NCBI RefSeq assembly: GCF_019212185.1
Contig: NZ_CP078138.1
Location: 186,001-250,000, forward strand
Reading direction: 5' to 3'
DNA length: 64,000 nucleotides
Origin: Pseudomonas fluorescens
GTDB lineage: Bacteria > Pseudomonadota > Gammaproteobacteria > Pseudomonadales > Pseudomonadaceae
Part shown: one piece after another, positions 1-8,917 of the stretch
Layout of the letters: each line of letters begins with the position of its first letter
Numbering within the stretch: the first letter of the stretch is position 1
The notes under the pieces: model-generated
What the model was told of the DNA's origin: nothing
What the model saw: the letters and a program-made list of their open reading frames with translations, nothing else
The model's database searches: none
Made by a program: the position numbers and the translations under genes

Positions 1-847
1 AGTACTTCTGGTTGTCCTGCATGGTGGTAATCAGGGCTTCTTGCGGCACATCGAGGAAGCGTTCCTCGAACGAGCACACCAGCGGCACCGGCCACTCGAC
101 CAGCGCGGTCACTTCGTCCAGCAGGTTGGCCGGAACGATAGCCGTGCCTTCCTGGCGGGTCGCCAGTTCTTCGGTGCGCTTGCTGATGATCTCGCGACGC
201 TCGTTGGCGTCGGCCAGCACATAGGCGGCCCGCAGGTCGGCCAGGTAGCTGGATGGCGAACCGATGCGCACGCTTTGCGGGTGATGGAAGCGGTGGCCAC
301 GGGAATCGCGACCGGCTTTCTGCGCCAGGATGGTGCAGTCGATGACTTGGTCACCCAGCAGCATCACCAGCCATTGCGTTGGACGAACGAATTCTTCCTT
401 GCGCGCGCCCCAACGCATGCGTTTCGGGATCGGCAGGTCATTCAGGGAGTCTTCGACGATGGTCGGCAACAGGCTGGCGGTCGGCTTGCCGGCGATGTTC
501 TGGCTGTAGCGCAGCTTTGGACCGCTCTGATCGATTTCGCTCAGGTCGACGCCGCACTTCTTGGCAAAGCCCAGCGCCGCTTGGGTCGGGTTGCCTTCGG
601 CATCGAACGCGGCCTGACGTGGCGGGCCGTCGAGGTTGATGCTGCGATCCGGTTGCTGGGTGGCCAGTGCAGTGATCAGCACGGCCAGGCGGCGCGGGGC
701 GGCATAAACGGTTTTGGTTTCGTAGTTCAGGCCGGCAGCTTGCAGGCCCTTGTCGATACCGGCGAGGAACGCCTCAGCCAAGGTGTTCAGGGCTTTGGGT
801 GGCAGTTCTTCAGTGCCCAGTTCAACCAGAAAATCCAGAGCACTCAT
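1..847 (-). CDS. glyS: Glycyl-tRNA synthetase beta subunit (5' part, runs off the window)
   Basis: Beta chain of the bacterial alpha2beta2 glycyl-tRNA synthetase, which charges tRNA-Gly in the cytoplasm. The translation begins [17 protein letters not shown], the typical GlyS N-terminus. Only about 282 of some 684 residues lie in the window; the C-terminal part is beyond base 1. The ATG at 847-845 overlaps the TGA of glyQ (844-846) in an ATGA junction, so the two subunits are translationally coupled, as is usual for glyQS. The frame is open throughout the visible part. Confidence 0.95.
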   Translation of the reverse strand, partial: MSALDFLVELGTEELPPKALNTLAEAFLAGIDKGLQAAGLNYETKTVYAAPRRLAVLITALATQQPDRSINLDGPPRQAAFDAEGNPTQAALGFAKKCGVDLSEIDQSGPKLRYSQNIAGKPTASLLPTIVEDSLNDLPIPKRMRWGARKEEFVRPTQWLVMLLGDQVIDCTILAQKAGRDSRGHRFHHPQSVRIGSPSSYLADLRAAYVLADANERREIISKRTEELATRQEGTAIVPANLLDEVTALVEWPVPLVCSFEERFLDVPQEALITTMQDNQKY

Positions 848-1797
848 TGTGCAGCCTCCAGCTTGGCCAGTACTTCATCACGCAGGTCCGGGGTCGCCAT
901 CGGGAAGCCCAGCTTGGCGCGAGCCAGCAGGTAGGCTTGCGCAACGGAACGCGCCAGGGTGCGCACACGCAGAATGTATTGCTGACGCGCGGTCACCGAG
1001 ATCGCTCGGCGCGCATCCAGCAGGTTGAAGGTGTGCGAAGCCTTCAGCACCATTTCATAGCTTGGCAGCGGCAGCGGTTGATCCAGCTCGATCAGACGCT
1101 TGGCTTCGCTTTCGTAGAAATCGAACAGTTCGAACAGTTTTTCGACGTTGGCGTGCTCGAAGTTGTAGGTCGACTGCTCCACTTCGTTCTGGTGGAACAC
1201 GTCGCCGTAGGTAACCTTGCCCATCGGGCCGTCAGCCCAGACCAGGTCGTAGACCGAGTCCACGCCCTGCAGGTACATGGCCAGGCGTTCCAGGCCGTAG
1301 GTGATTTCGCCGGTCACCGGATAGCACTCGATGCCGCCCGCTTGCTGGAAGTAAGTGAATTGGGTCACTTCCATGCCGTTGAGCCAGACTTCCCAGCCCA
1401 GGCCCCAGGCGCCCAGGGTCGGCGATTCCCAGTTGTCTTCGACGAAACGGATATCGTGCACCAGCGGGTCGAGGCCCACGTGCTTGAGGGAACCCAGGTA
1501 CAGCTCCTGGAAGTTGTCCGGGTTCGGCTTCAGAACTACCTGGAACTGGTAGTAGTGCTGCAGACGGTTAGGGTTTTCGCCGTAGCGGCCGTCAGTCGGG
1601 CGACGACTGGGCTGCACATAAGCGGCGTTCCAGGTTTCCGGGCCGATGGCGCGCAGGAACGTGGCGGTATGGAAAGTGCCGGCGCCTACTTCCATATCGT
1701 AGGGCTGAAGTACCACACAACCTTGCTCGGCCCAGTATTGCTGGAGGGCGAGGATCAAGTCTTGGAAGGTACGCACGGCTGGCGTAGGCTGGCTCAC
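844..1797 (-). CDS. glyQ: Glycyl-tRNA synthetase alpha subunit
   Basis: Catalytic alpha chain of the tetrameric glycyl-tRNA synthetase, a class II enzyme that forms glycyl-adenylate. The protein reads [18 protein letters not shown] at the N-terminus and holds the family motif [17 protein letters not shown] chose the GTG at 1797, which gives 317 residues, the normal family length. The open frame continues upstream to 1929, but that extension lies over the tag leader and is not GlyQ-like. It is followed by glyS with a 4-base overlap. It diverges from tag. Confidence 0.95.
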   Translation of the reverse strand: MSQPTPAVRTFQDLILALQQYWAEQGCVVLQPYDMEVGAGTFHTATFLRAIGPETWNAAYVQPSRRPTDGRYGENPNRLQHYYQFQVVLKPNPDNFQELYLGSLKHVGLDPLVHDIRFVEDNWESPTLGAWGLGWEVWLNGMEVTQFTYFQQAGGIECYPVTGEITYGLERLAMYLQGVDSVYDLVWADGPMGKVTYGDVFHQNEVEQSTYNFEHANVEKLFELFDFYESEAKRLIELDQPLPLPSYEMVLKASHTFNLLDARRAISVTARQQYILRVRTLARSVAQAYLLARAKLGFPMATPDLRDEVLAKLEAAQ

Positions 1798-1878
1798 GAA
1801 ATTCACCTGTTTCTTGGGCTGCGATTTAAAGAGCGGGAGTATACCCGATTCGTTCGTGCGCACGCCCCCTGGAGCCTT

Positions 1879-2436
1879 ATGCCACGCTGCTTTTGGTGTT
1901 CCGAAGATCCGCTGTACATGGCTTATCACGATCAGGAGTGGGGCGTGCCGCTACGCGACGCGCAGCGCTTGTTCGAGTTGCTTTTGCTCGAAGGGTTCCA
2001 GGCCGGTCTGTCCTGGATCACCGTGCTGAAGAAGCGCGAGCGCTATCGGGAAGTGTTGTACGGCTTCGATGTGCAACGTGTGGCGCAGATGAGCGATGCT
2101 GAAATCGACGATCTGATGCTCGACCCCGGGATCATCCGCAACCGCCTGAAGCTCAAGGCCGCGCGCCGCAACGCCCAGGCCTGGTTGGCGCTGGAGGATC
2201 CGGTGGAGTTTCTCTGGTCGTTTGTTGGCGGGGTGCCGACGGTCAATCATTTCCAGGACCGCACCCAGGTACCGGCCGTCACCCCGGTCGCCGTGGAAAT
2301 GAGTCGCGGGCTGAAAAAGGCCGGCTTCACCTTCGTCGGTCCGACCATCTGTTATGCCCTGATGCAGGCCTCGGGCATGGTCATGGACCACACGCTCGAT
2401 TGTGATCGTTACGCCGAGTTGGCGGCGGGCGGTTAG
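1879..2436 (+). CDS. tag: DNA-3-methyladenine glycosylase I
   Basis: Base-excision repair glycosylase that removes 3-methyladenine from alkylated DNA. The 185-residue product starts [22 protein letters not shown] and ends with a HTLDCDRY segment. Cys4 and His17, with the C-terminal His and Cys, are the zinc-snap ligands known in this family. The helix-hairpin-helix region and the aromatic pocket are in the middle. The ATG at 1879 sits 82 bases from the divergent glyQ start. The longer open frame upstream (from 799) is antisense to glyQ and is not coding. Confidence 0.95.
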   Translation: MPRCFWCSEDPLYMAYHDQEWGVPLRDAQRLFELLLLEGFQAGLSWITVLKKRERYREVLYGFDVQRVAQMSDAEIDDLMLDPGIIRNRLKLKAARRNAQAWLALEDPVEFLWSFVGGVPTVNHFQDRTQVPAVTPVAVEMSRGLKKAGFTFVGPTICYALMQASGMVMDHTLDCDRYAELAAGG

Positions 2437-2478
2437 AATAGTCGGCTCGCAACAGGATTCAGACAACAGGAGTGACCT

Positions 2479-3366
2479 GTGGATAAGTTTAAAGGCGCCT
2501 TGCTGGTGGGCGCTCTGCGGTTGTTTGCCCTGCTTCCGTGGCGGGCCGTGCAGGCGGTCGGTTCGGCGATTGGCTGGGTGATGTGGAAAACCCCCAACCG
2601 TTCCCGCGACGTGGTGCGCATCAACCTCGCCAAATGTTTTCCCGAGATGGACCCCGCCGAGCGTGAGCGTCTGGTGGGCCAAAGCCTCAAGGACATCGGC
2701 AAATCCCTGACCGAAAGTGCCTGTGCGTGGATCTGGCCGGCCCAGCGTTCGATTGACCTGGTGCGTGAAGTCGAAGGCCTGGACGTGCTCAAGGACGCCT
2801 TGGCGTCGGGTAAAGGCGTGGTGGGCATCACCAGTCACCTGGGCAACTGGGAAGTGCTCAATCACTTCTATTGCAGCCAGTGCAAGCCGATCATTTTCTA
2901 CCGTCCGCCCAAGCTCAAGGCGGTGGATGAACTGCTGCGCAAGCAGCGGGTGCAGTTGGGCAATCGGGTGGCAGCGTCCACCAAGGAAGGTATTCTCAGC
3001 GTGATCAAGGAAGTGCGCAAAGGTGGCGCCGTGGGTATTCCGGCTGATCCGGAGCCGGCCGAGTCCGCCGGGATCTTCGTGCCCTTCTTCGCCACCCAGG
3101 CCCTGACCAGCAAGTTCGTGCCGAACATGCTGGCCGGTGGCAAGGCGGTCGGGGTGTTCCTGCATGCCCTGCGCCTGCCCGACGGCTCAGGCTACAAAGT
3201 GATCCTCGAAGCGGCCCCCGAAGACATGTACAGCACCGATACCGAGACGTCCTGTGCCGCGATGAGCAAGGTGGTTGAGCGTTATGTGCGGGCCTATCCG
3301 AGCCAGTACATGTGGAGCATGAAGCGCTTCAAGAAGCGTCCGCCGGGTGAAGAACGCTGGTACTGA
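2479..3366 (+). CDS. htrB: Lipid A late acyltransferase (HtrB/LpxL family)
   Basis: Inner-membrane acyltransferase that adds a secondary acyl chain to lipid A. It has 295 residues with an N-terminal hydrophobic anchor (about residues 7-35) and the HxxxxE catalytic motif in TSHLGNWE near residue 112. Further family blocks are FYRPPK and GIPADPEPAESAGIFVPFF. It starts at GTG 2479 (MDKFKGALL) behind the Shine-Dalgarno-like CAGGAGTGACC. It lies 42 bases after tag in the same direction, and is convergent with the TPR gene 9 bases on. A perfect DnaA 9-mer overlaps its start codon. Which acyl chain it transfers cannot be told from the sequence. Confidence 0.9.
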   Translation: MDKFKGALLVGALRLFALLPWRAVQAVGSAIGWVMWKTPNRSRDVVRINLAKCFPEMDPAERERLVGQSLKDIGKSLTESACAWIWPAQRSIDLVREVEGLDVLKDALASGKGVVGITSHLGNWEVLNHFYCSQCKPIIFYRPPKLKAVDELLRKQRVQLGNRVAASTKEGILSVIKEVRKGGAVGIPADPEPAESAGIFVPFFATQALTSKFVPNMLAGGKAVGVFLHALRLPDGSGYKVILEAAPEDMYSTDTETSCAAMSKVVERYVRAYPSQYMWSMKRFKKRPPGEERWY

Positions 3367-3375
3367 AATCAGTGC

Positions 3376-3687
3376 CTAGAGGTGGCGGTCGAGTTTCTTG
3401 AGGAACACCGCCATCTCTTTCTCTGCCTGCTTGTCACCGTGGGCCTGCGCCGCGCTGATCCCCTGCTCCCAGGCCCGGCGCGCCGCCGCATGATCTTCCA
3501 AGCCCAGCAACGCCTTGCCCAGCAGCTTCCACGCCGCCGAATATTTCGGATCGAACTCGACGCACTTGCGCAGATGTTCGGCGGCCTTGGTGTAGTCCTT
3601 CAGGTCCAGATAACCCTTACCCAGACCGAAGCGCAGCAGGGAGTTATCCACACCCTTGGCAAGCATCTTTTCCAGCGACTCCAGCAT
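3376..3687 (-). CDS. Small tetratricopeptide-repeat protein
   Basis: A 103-residue soluble protein made of about two TPR units: the segments around LRFGLGKGYLDLKDYTKAAE and WKLLGKALLGLEDHAAAR match the helix-turn-helix TPR pattern. TPR proteins serve as protein-protein scaffolds; the partner is unknown. No signal peptide is seen. It lies 21 bases downstream of trkA in the same direction and probably shares its transcript. Related small TPR genes occupy this position in other pseudomonads. Confidence 0.85.
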   Translation of the reverse strand: MLESLEKMLAKGVDNSLLRFGLGKGYLDLKDYTKAAEHLRKCVEFDPKYSAAWKLLGKALLGLEDHAAARRAWEQGISAAQAHGDKQAEKEMAVFLKKLDRHL

Positions 3688-3708
3688 CTGAAAACCTCCT
3701 GGTGATTG

Positions 3709-5082
3709 TCAGAAAAAGCTCAAGCCCACGTGGAACAGCTTCTCCACATCGCGGATGTGCTTTTTATCCACAAGGAACAGAATCACGTGATCGCCGGCTT
3801 CGATCACCGTGTCGTCGTGGGCGATCAGCACTTCTTCGTCACGAATGATCGCGCCGATGGTGGCACCCGGCGGCAATGCGATGTTTTCGATGGCCTTGCC
3901 GATCACCTTGCTGGACTTCGCGTCGCCGTGAGCAATCGCCTCGATGGCCTCAGCCGCGCCGCGGCGCAATGAGTGCACGCTGACGATATCGCCGCGGCGT
4001 ACGTGTGCCAACAGGGTGCCGATGGTCGCCAGTTGCGGGCTGATGGCGATATCGATATCGCCGCCTTGGATCAGGTCGACATAGGCAGGGTTGTTGATGA
4101 TGGTCATCACCTTCTTCGCTCCCAGGCGCTTGGCCAGCAGCGACGACATGATGTTGGCTTCATCGTCGTTGGTCAGTGCAAGGAAGATATCGGCGTCGGC
4201 AATGTTCTCTTCCAGCAGCAAGTCACGGTCCGACGCGCTGCCCTGTAATACCACGGTGCTGTCGAGGGTGTCCGACAGGTAGCGGCAACGCGCCGGGCTC
4301 ATCTCGATTATCTTGACCTGGTAGCGACTCTCGATGGCCTCGGCCAGGCGCTCGCCAATCTGTCCACCGCCGGCAATGACGATGCGCTTGTAGCTTTCGT
4401 CGAGGCGGCGCATTTCGCTCATGACTGCGCGAATATTCGCTTTGGCAGCGATGAAGAATACTTCGTCGTCCGCTTCGATCACCGTATCGCCTTGCGGCAG
4501 GATCGGCCGGTCGCGACGGAAGATCGCGGCAACCCGAGTGTCGACGTTGGGCATGTGTTCGCGCAACTGACGCAATTGCTGACCTACCAGCGGCCCGCCG
4601 TAATAGGCCTTGACCGCCACCAACTGCGCCTTGCCTTCGGCGAAGTCGATGACCTGCAGGGCGCCGGGGTGTTGGATCAGACGCTTGATGTAGTTGGTCA
4701 CGACCTGTTCCGGGCTGATCAGCACGTCCACTGGAATCGCGTCGTTGTCGAACAGGTCAGCGCGGGTCAGGTAGGACGCTTCGCGGACCCGGGCGATCTT
4801 GGTCGGGGTGTGGAACAGGGTGTGGGCCACCTGGCAGGCGACCATGTTGGTTTCGTCGCTGTTGGTCACCGCCACCAGCATGTCGGCGTCGTCGGCACCG
4901 GCCGAGCGCAACACGGTAGGCAGCGATCCGCGACCTTGCACGGTGCGGATGTCGAGGCGATCGCCGAGGTCGCGCAGGCGTTCGCCGTCGGTGTCGACCA
5001 CAGTAATGTCATTGGCTTCGCTGGCCAGATGCTCCGCCAGCGATCCGCCCACCTGCCCTGCGCCGAGGATGATGATTTTCAT
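3709..5082 (-). CDS. trkA: Trk potassium uptake system, NAD-binding peripheral subunit
   Basis: Cytoplasmic regulatory subunit that gates the TrkH/TrkG potassium channel in response to NAD(H) or nucleotides. The 457 residues hold two repeats of a Rossmann (TrkA-N) domain followed by a TrkA-C domain. The first nucleotide loop is [16 protein letters not shown] at the N-terminus and the second is [16 protein letters not shown] near residue 235. Length is normal for the full two-repeat form. It follows rsmB by 22 bases, giving the usual fmt-rsmB-trkA order. Confidence 0.96.
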   Translation of the reverse strand: MKIIILGAGQVGGSLAEHLASEANDITVVDTDGERLRDLGDRLDIRTVQGRGSLPTVLRSAGADDADMLVAVTNSDETNMVACQVAHTLFHTPTKIARVREASYLTRADLFDNDAIPVDVLISPEQVVTNYIKRLIQHPGALQVIDFAEGKAQLVAVKAYYGGPLVGQQLRQLREHMPNVDTRVAAIFRRDRPILPQGDTVIEADDEVFFIAAKANIRAVMSEMRRLDESYKRIVIAGGGQIGERLAEAIESRYQVKIIEMSPARCRYLSDTLDSTVVLQGSASDRDLLLEENIADADIFLALTNDDEANIMSSLLAKRLGAKKVMTIINNPAYVDLIQGGDIDIAISPQLATIGTLLAHVRRGDIVSVHSLRRGAAEAIEAIAHGDAKSSKVIGKAIENIALPPGATIGAIIRDEEVLIAHDDTVIEAGDHVILFLVDKKHIRDVEKLFHVGLSFF

Positions 5083-5104
5083 CCAGTCACTCCCTTGGAA
5101 TCGT

Positions 5105-6415
5105 TTAACCGCGCGCGGCGGCGATCTTGATCAGCTTGGCGTAATAGAACCCGTCATGACCACCCTCTTGTGCCAGCAACTGGCGACCATGGGGCTGCTT
5201 GATACCGGCCTGGCTGGCGATATCCAGCTCGCGGGCACCCGGGGTGCGGGCGAGAAACGCCTCGATCACTTCGGTGTTTTCGGTGGGCAGCGTCGAGCAG
5301 GTGGCGTACAGCAGGATGCCGCCCACCTCGAGAGTCTTCCACATGGCGTCGAGCAACTCGCCCTGCAGAGTGGCCAGCGCGGCGATGTCGTCGGGTTGGC
5401 GAGTCAGCTTGATGTCCGGGTGACGGCGAATCACCCCGGTGGCCGAGCACGGCGCATCGAGCAGGATCCGCTGGAACGGTTTGCCGTCCCACCAGGCCTG
5501 AGTGTCGCGGCCGTCGGCGGCGATCAGCTCGGCATCCAGGCGTAGGCGATCGAGGTTTTCCCGTACCCGCAGCAGGCGTTTGGCTTCGAGGTCCACTGCC
5601 ACCACGCCGGCCAGCGCCGGTTCAACTTCAAGAATATGGCAGGTCTTGCCGCCCGGGGCGCAGCAGGCATCCAGCACGCGTTGGCCGGGTGCCAGATCGA
5701 GCAGATCGGCCGCCAGTTGCGCGGCTTCGTCTTGCACACTGATCCAGCCTTCGCTGAAGCCCGGCAGGCTGCGCACGTCGCCTGGCGTGTCGAGGACGAT
5801 GCCGTCCTGGCTGAATACGCAGGGTTGTGCGGCAACACCGGCCTGGTTCAACAGGGCGAGGTAAGCGTCGCGGGAATGATGGCGACGATTGACCCGCAAA
5901 ATCATCGGCGGGTGCGCATTGTTGGCCGCGCAGATGGCCTCCCATTGCTGGGGCCAGAAGGCCTTGAGCGACTTCTGCAGCCAGCGCGGATGGGCGGTGC
6001 GCACTACCGGATCGTGCTCCAGTTCTGCCAACAGCGCTTCACTCTCACGTTGGGCGCGGCGCAGGACGGCGTTGATCAGGGCTTTTGCCCACGGTTTTTT
6101 CAGCTTGTCGGCGCAGCCAACCGTTTCGCCGATGGCGGCATGGGCCGGAACACGGGTGTAGAGCAACTGATACAAGCCGACCAGCAGTAGCGCCTCGACA
6201 TCGGTATCAGCGGCCTTGAAGGGCTTTTGCAGCAGCTTGGCCGCCAGCGCCGACAGGCGTGGCTGCCAGCGCGCGGTGCCGAAAGCGAGGTCCTGGGTGA
6301 AACCGCGATCGCGGTCTTCGACCTTGTCCAGCTGGGTCGGCAGCGAACTGTTGAGCGAAGCTTTGCCGTTGAGCACGGCAGTCAGTGCCTTGGCGGCGGC
6401 CAGACGCGGGTTCAT
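5105..6415 (-). CDS. rsmB: 16S rRNA (cytosine-967-C5)-methyltransferase
   Basis: Methylates C967 of 16S rRNA using S-adenosylmethionine. The 436-residue product has an N-terminal NusB-like RNA-binding domain (about 1-140) and a C-terminal Rossmann methyltransferase. The SAM loop is [16 protein letters not shown]. The two catalytic cysteines lie in [11 protein letters not shown] and [12 protein letters not shown]. The ATG at 6415 ([17 protein letters not shown]) overlaps the fmt stop by 4 bases. The open frame extends further upstream to 6673, but that part is antisense-like sequence over fmt. Confidence 0.95.
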   Translation of the reverse strand: MNPRLAAAKALTAVLNGKASLNSSLPTQLDKVEDRDRGFTQDLAFGTARWQPRLSALAAKLLQKPFKAADTDVEALLLVGLYQLLYTRVPAHAAIGETVGCADKLKKPWAKALINAVLRRAQRESEALLAELEHDPVVRTAHPRWLQKSLKAFWPQQWEAICAANNAHPPMILRVNRRHHSRDAYLALLNQAGVAAQPCVFSQDGIVLDTPGDVRSLPGFSEGWISVQDEAAQLAADLLDLAPGQRVLDACCAPGGKTCHILEVEPALAGVVAVDLEAKRLLRVRENLDRLRLDAELIAADGRDTQAWWDGKPFQRILLDAPCSATGVIRRHPDIKLTRQPDDIAALATLQGELLDAMWKTLEVGGILLYATCSTLPTENTEVIEAFLARTPGARELDIASQAGIKQPHGRQLLAQEGGHDGFYYAKLIKIAAARG

Positions 6416-7359
6416 TGCGCGTCCACCGCTTGGCCAAGGACGGTGCCGACAGCGAATTTTTCGCGCCGGCTGTTGAACAGGTCGCTGAAGTTCAGGGCCT
6501 TGCCGCCGGGCAGTTGCAGGCGAGTCAGGCACAGCGCCTGTTCGCCGCAGGCAACCAGCAGGCCGTCCTTGCTGGCGCCGATGATTTCGCCGGGGGTGCC
6601 TTTGCCGTCGGCCAAGGTGGCGGCGAGCACTTTCAACGCTTCGCCGTTGAGTGTGCTGTGGCAGATCGGCCATGGATTGAAAGCCCGGACCAGTCGCTCC
6701 AGCTCGACGGCCGGACGGCTCCAGTCAATGCGCGCTTCGTCCTTGTTCAATTTGTGGGCGTAGGTGGCCAGGCTATCGTCCTGCACTTCACCTTGCAGGG
6801 TGCCGGCAGCCAGCCCGGCAATTGCCTGGAGCACAGCTGGCGGGCCCATTTCGGCGAGGCGGTCGTGCAAGCTGCCGCCAGTGTCTTGGGCAGTAATTGG
6901 GGTGTGGACCTTGAGCAGCATCGGCCCAGTGTCCAGACCGGCTTCCATGCGCATCACGGTGACGCCACTTTCTGCGTCACCGGCTTCGACGGCGCGCTGG
7001 ATCGGCGCCGCACCGCGCCAGCGTGGCAGCAGCGAGGCGTGGCTGTTGATGCAGCCCAGGCGCGGAATATCCAGCACCACTTGCGGCAGGATCAGGCCGT
7101 AGGCCACCACCACCATCAAGTCGGGCTTGAGCGCAGCCAGTTCGGCCTGGGCATCGGCGTTGCGCAGGGTCGGCGGCTGCAGCACCGGAATATTGTTTTC
7201 CAGCGCCAGTTGCTTGACCGGGCTTGGCATCAGCTTTTGCCCGCGACCCGCCGGGCGATCCGGTTGGGTGTAGACCGCGACGATTTCGTACGGGCTGTCG
7301 AGCAGGGCCTTGAGGTGTTCGGCGGCGAATTCGGGGGTGCCGGCAAAAACGATGCGCAT
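6412..7359 (-). CDS. fmt: Methionyl-tRNA formyltransferase
   Basis: Formylates initiator Met-tRNA with 10-formyl-tetrahydrofolate. The 315 residues start [20 protein letters not shown] and include the signature [17 protein letters not shown], with the catalytic Asn-His-Asp region (INSHASLLP and, later, DTGPML). A C-terminal OB-fold domain follows. It lies between def and rsmB in the conserved def-fmt-rsmB order. The 56-base gap from def holds an intrinsic-terminator-like hairpin, so fmt may have its own promoter or depend on read-through. Confidence 0.96.
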   Translation of the reverse strand: MRIVFAGTPEFAAEHLKALLDSPYEIVAVYTQPDRPAGRGQKLMPSPVKQLALENNIPVLQPPTLRNADAQAELAALKPDLMVVVAYGLILPQVVLDIPRLGCINSHASLLPRWRGAAPIQRAVEAGDAESGVTVMRMEAGLDTGPMLLKVHTPITAQDTGGSLHDRLAEMGPPAVLQAIAGLAAGTLQGEVQDDSLATYAHKLNKDEARIDWSRPAVELERLVRAFNPWPICHSTLNGEALKVLAATLADGKGTPGEIIGASKDGLLVACGEQALCLTRLQLPGGKALNFSDLFNSRREKFAVGTVLGQAVDAQ

Positions 7360-7379
7360 CGGGGGATCTCACAAAAGAA

Positions 7380-7403
7380 AAAGGCTTGCCGCAGCAAGCC
7401 TTT
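7380..7403 (-). terminator. Intrinsic terminator-like hairpin between def and fmt
   Basis: Read on the minus strand, a perfect 10-bp stem (AAAGGCTTGC with GCAAGCCTTT, 4-base loop) is followed at once by a T-rich tract. It sits downstream of def and upstream of fmt, so it could attenuate transcription between them. Confidence 0.7.
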
Positions 7404-7415
7404 GGAAGAAAGGAG

Positions 7416-7922
7416 TCAAGCGTTCTGGCGGTGGAGCTTTTCCAGCTTCTTCTTGATCCGGTCGCGTTTGAGCGTGGATAGGTAGTCGACGAACAACTTG
7501 CCGTTGAGGTGGTCGCATTCGTGCTGGATGCACACCGCCAGCAGGCCTTCGGCAATCAGCTCGTAGGGCTTTCCGTCGCGATCCAGAGCCTTGATCTTGA
7601 CCTTTTGCGGACGGTCGACGTTTTCGTAAAAGCCCGGTACCGAAAGGCAGCCTTCCTGGTACTGCTCCATCTCGTCGGTCAGGGTTTCGAACTCGGGGTT
7701 GATGAACACCATCGGTTCGCTGCGATCTTCGGACAGGTCCATGACCACGATGCGCTTGTGCACGTTGATCTGGGTCGCCGCGAGGCCGATGCCCGGAGCT
7801 TCATACATTGTTTCAAACATGTCATCGACCAACTGCCGCACTTCATCGTCCACTACGGCCACCGGTTTGGCGATCGTTCGCAGGCGCGGGTCGGGAAATT
7901 CGAGGATGTTCAAAATGGCCAT
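7416..7922 (-). CDS. def: Peptide deformylase
   Basis: Metalloenzyme that removes the formyl group from nascent protein N-termini. All three active-site motifs are present: GIGLAATQ (about residue 45), EGCLSVPG with the metal-binding Cys (about 91), and HECDHLNG with the two His ligands and catalytic Glu (about 133). Length is 168 residues, typical of the Gram-negative form. It starts at ATG 7922, diverges from dprA, and is followed by fmt. Confidence 0.97.
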   Translation of the reverse strand: MAILNILEFPDPRLRTIAKPVAVVDDEVRQLVDDMFETMYEAPGIGLAATQINVHKRIVVMDLSEDRSEPMVFINPEFETLTDEMEQYQEGCLSVPGFYENVDRPQKVKIKALDRDGKPYELIAEGLLAVCIQHECDHLNGKLFVDYLSTLKRDRIKKKLEKLHRQNA

Positions 7923-8187
7923 AAGCGTAATAGCTGCACGTGTGAAGTTGGGTCAGGGCCGAGGCCACCGTTATAAAACGTCGCCCCCGACAGGAGCGAG
8001 CCCGGCGGGCCCTGGCGTTTTATGCGAACGGACATGATAAAGGGATTCACTGCATGAGTGAATCATTAGTCGCCCTGCGGCTTTGTACCTGGCGGCATTC
8101 GCGGTAAAGCCCTCAACAAGTTACCAACAGAGTTATCCACAGCTTATTCCTGCTAAAGCGGGACCACTTACGATCAAGGATGATCCT
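7923..8187. other. def-dprA divergent intergenic region with a DnaA box
   Basis: 265 bases with no gene that I can support. It holds an inverted repeat (ATAAAACG near 7974 and CGTTTTAT near 8015) around a GC-rich loop, and a perfect DnaA 9-mer TTATCCACA at 8133-8141. In P. aeruginosa a LysM-domain gene lies between def and dprA; no trace of it is recognisable here. Confidence 0.6.
8133..8141 (+). promoter_or_regulatory. Perfect DnaA box upstream of dprA
   Basis: TTATCCACA matches the consensus DnaA 9-mer exactly. Another perfect copy lies inside dprA at 8751-8759. Their role away from oriC is unknown; they could titrate DnaA. Confidence 0.5.
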
Positions 8188-8873
8188 ATGCCCTGCCCTG
8201 AAAATTCGCCGATATCCCCGGCCGAACTTGAAGCTCGCCTGCGTTTGCATTGCCTGCCGGAACTGGGGCAGCGACGTTATCTCAAACTGTTCGAAGCCTT
8301 CGGTTCAGCATCCAAAGCCCTCAGTGCGCCGGCCAATGCCTGGCGATCCCTGGGCCTGCCGGCATGTTGCGCCGAGGCCCGACGTAGTCCGCTGGTGCGC
8401 GACAGCGCCCAGCATGCCCTGGCCTGGCTTGAGCGCGAAGGCCAGCATTTACTGATGTTCGACCAGCCCGGTTACCCCGCATTGCTGGCCGAAATCAGCG
8501 ATCCGCCGCCGTTGTTGTTCGTCGCTGGCGATCCGACCATCCTGGAAAAACCGCAACTGGCGATGGTCGGCAGTCGACGCGCGTCCAGGCCGGGCATGGA
8601 TACCGCCGCGGCGTTTTCCCGCAGTCTGGCGGGTGCCGGTTTTGTCATCACCAGCGGCTTGGCCCTGGGGATTGATGCGGCAGCGCATCAAGCCGCGCTG
8701 GATGTGGGCGGTCAAACGATTGGGGTGCTGGGCACCGGCCTGGAAAAATTTTATCCACAGCGTAATCGGCGTCTGGCCGAGATGATGATCGCCCAAGGCA
8801 GTGCAGTGATTTCCGAATTCCCGCTCGATGCTGGGCCGCATGCCGGCAACTTCCCTCGGCGCAACCGGATCAT
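8188..8873 (+). pseudogene. dprA: dprA, 5' fragment (interrupted by an integrative element)
   Basis: DprA loads RecA on single-stranded DNA taken up during natural transformation. This fragment codes MPCPENSPISPAELEARL and about 229 residues in all. It has the N-terminal helical (SAM-like) domain and most of the Rossmann domain, including GSRRASRPG, TSGLALGIDAAAH and FPRRNRII. At 8873 homology stops within the conserved block RNRIISGLSLG. The frame continues about 34 codons into the element and ends at 8976. The remainder of the gene resumes at 13697. The ATG at 8188 was chosen because homology begins there. Confidence 0.93.
8865..8873 (+). repeat. Left attachment core (attL)
   Basis: CCGGATCAT, identical to 13693-13701. 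The bases before it are dprA and the bases after it are element. The element-side arm at 8893-8899 (CCGAGTG) mirrors the right arm. Confidence 0.85.
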
Positions 8874-8917
8874 AATCCCATGGTATATTTCTCCGAGTGA
8901 AATTTGGAGTCACCTTG

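Noticed and set aside
799..1878. N-terminal extension of tag over the glyQ region
   Set aside because: Homology to Tag starts exactly at MPRCFWC (1879); the upstream frame is antisense to glyQ.
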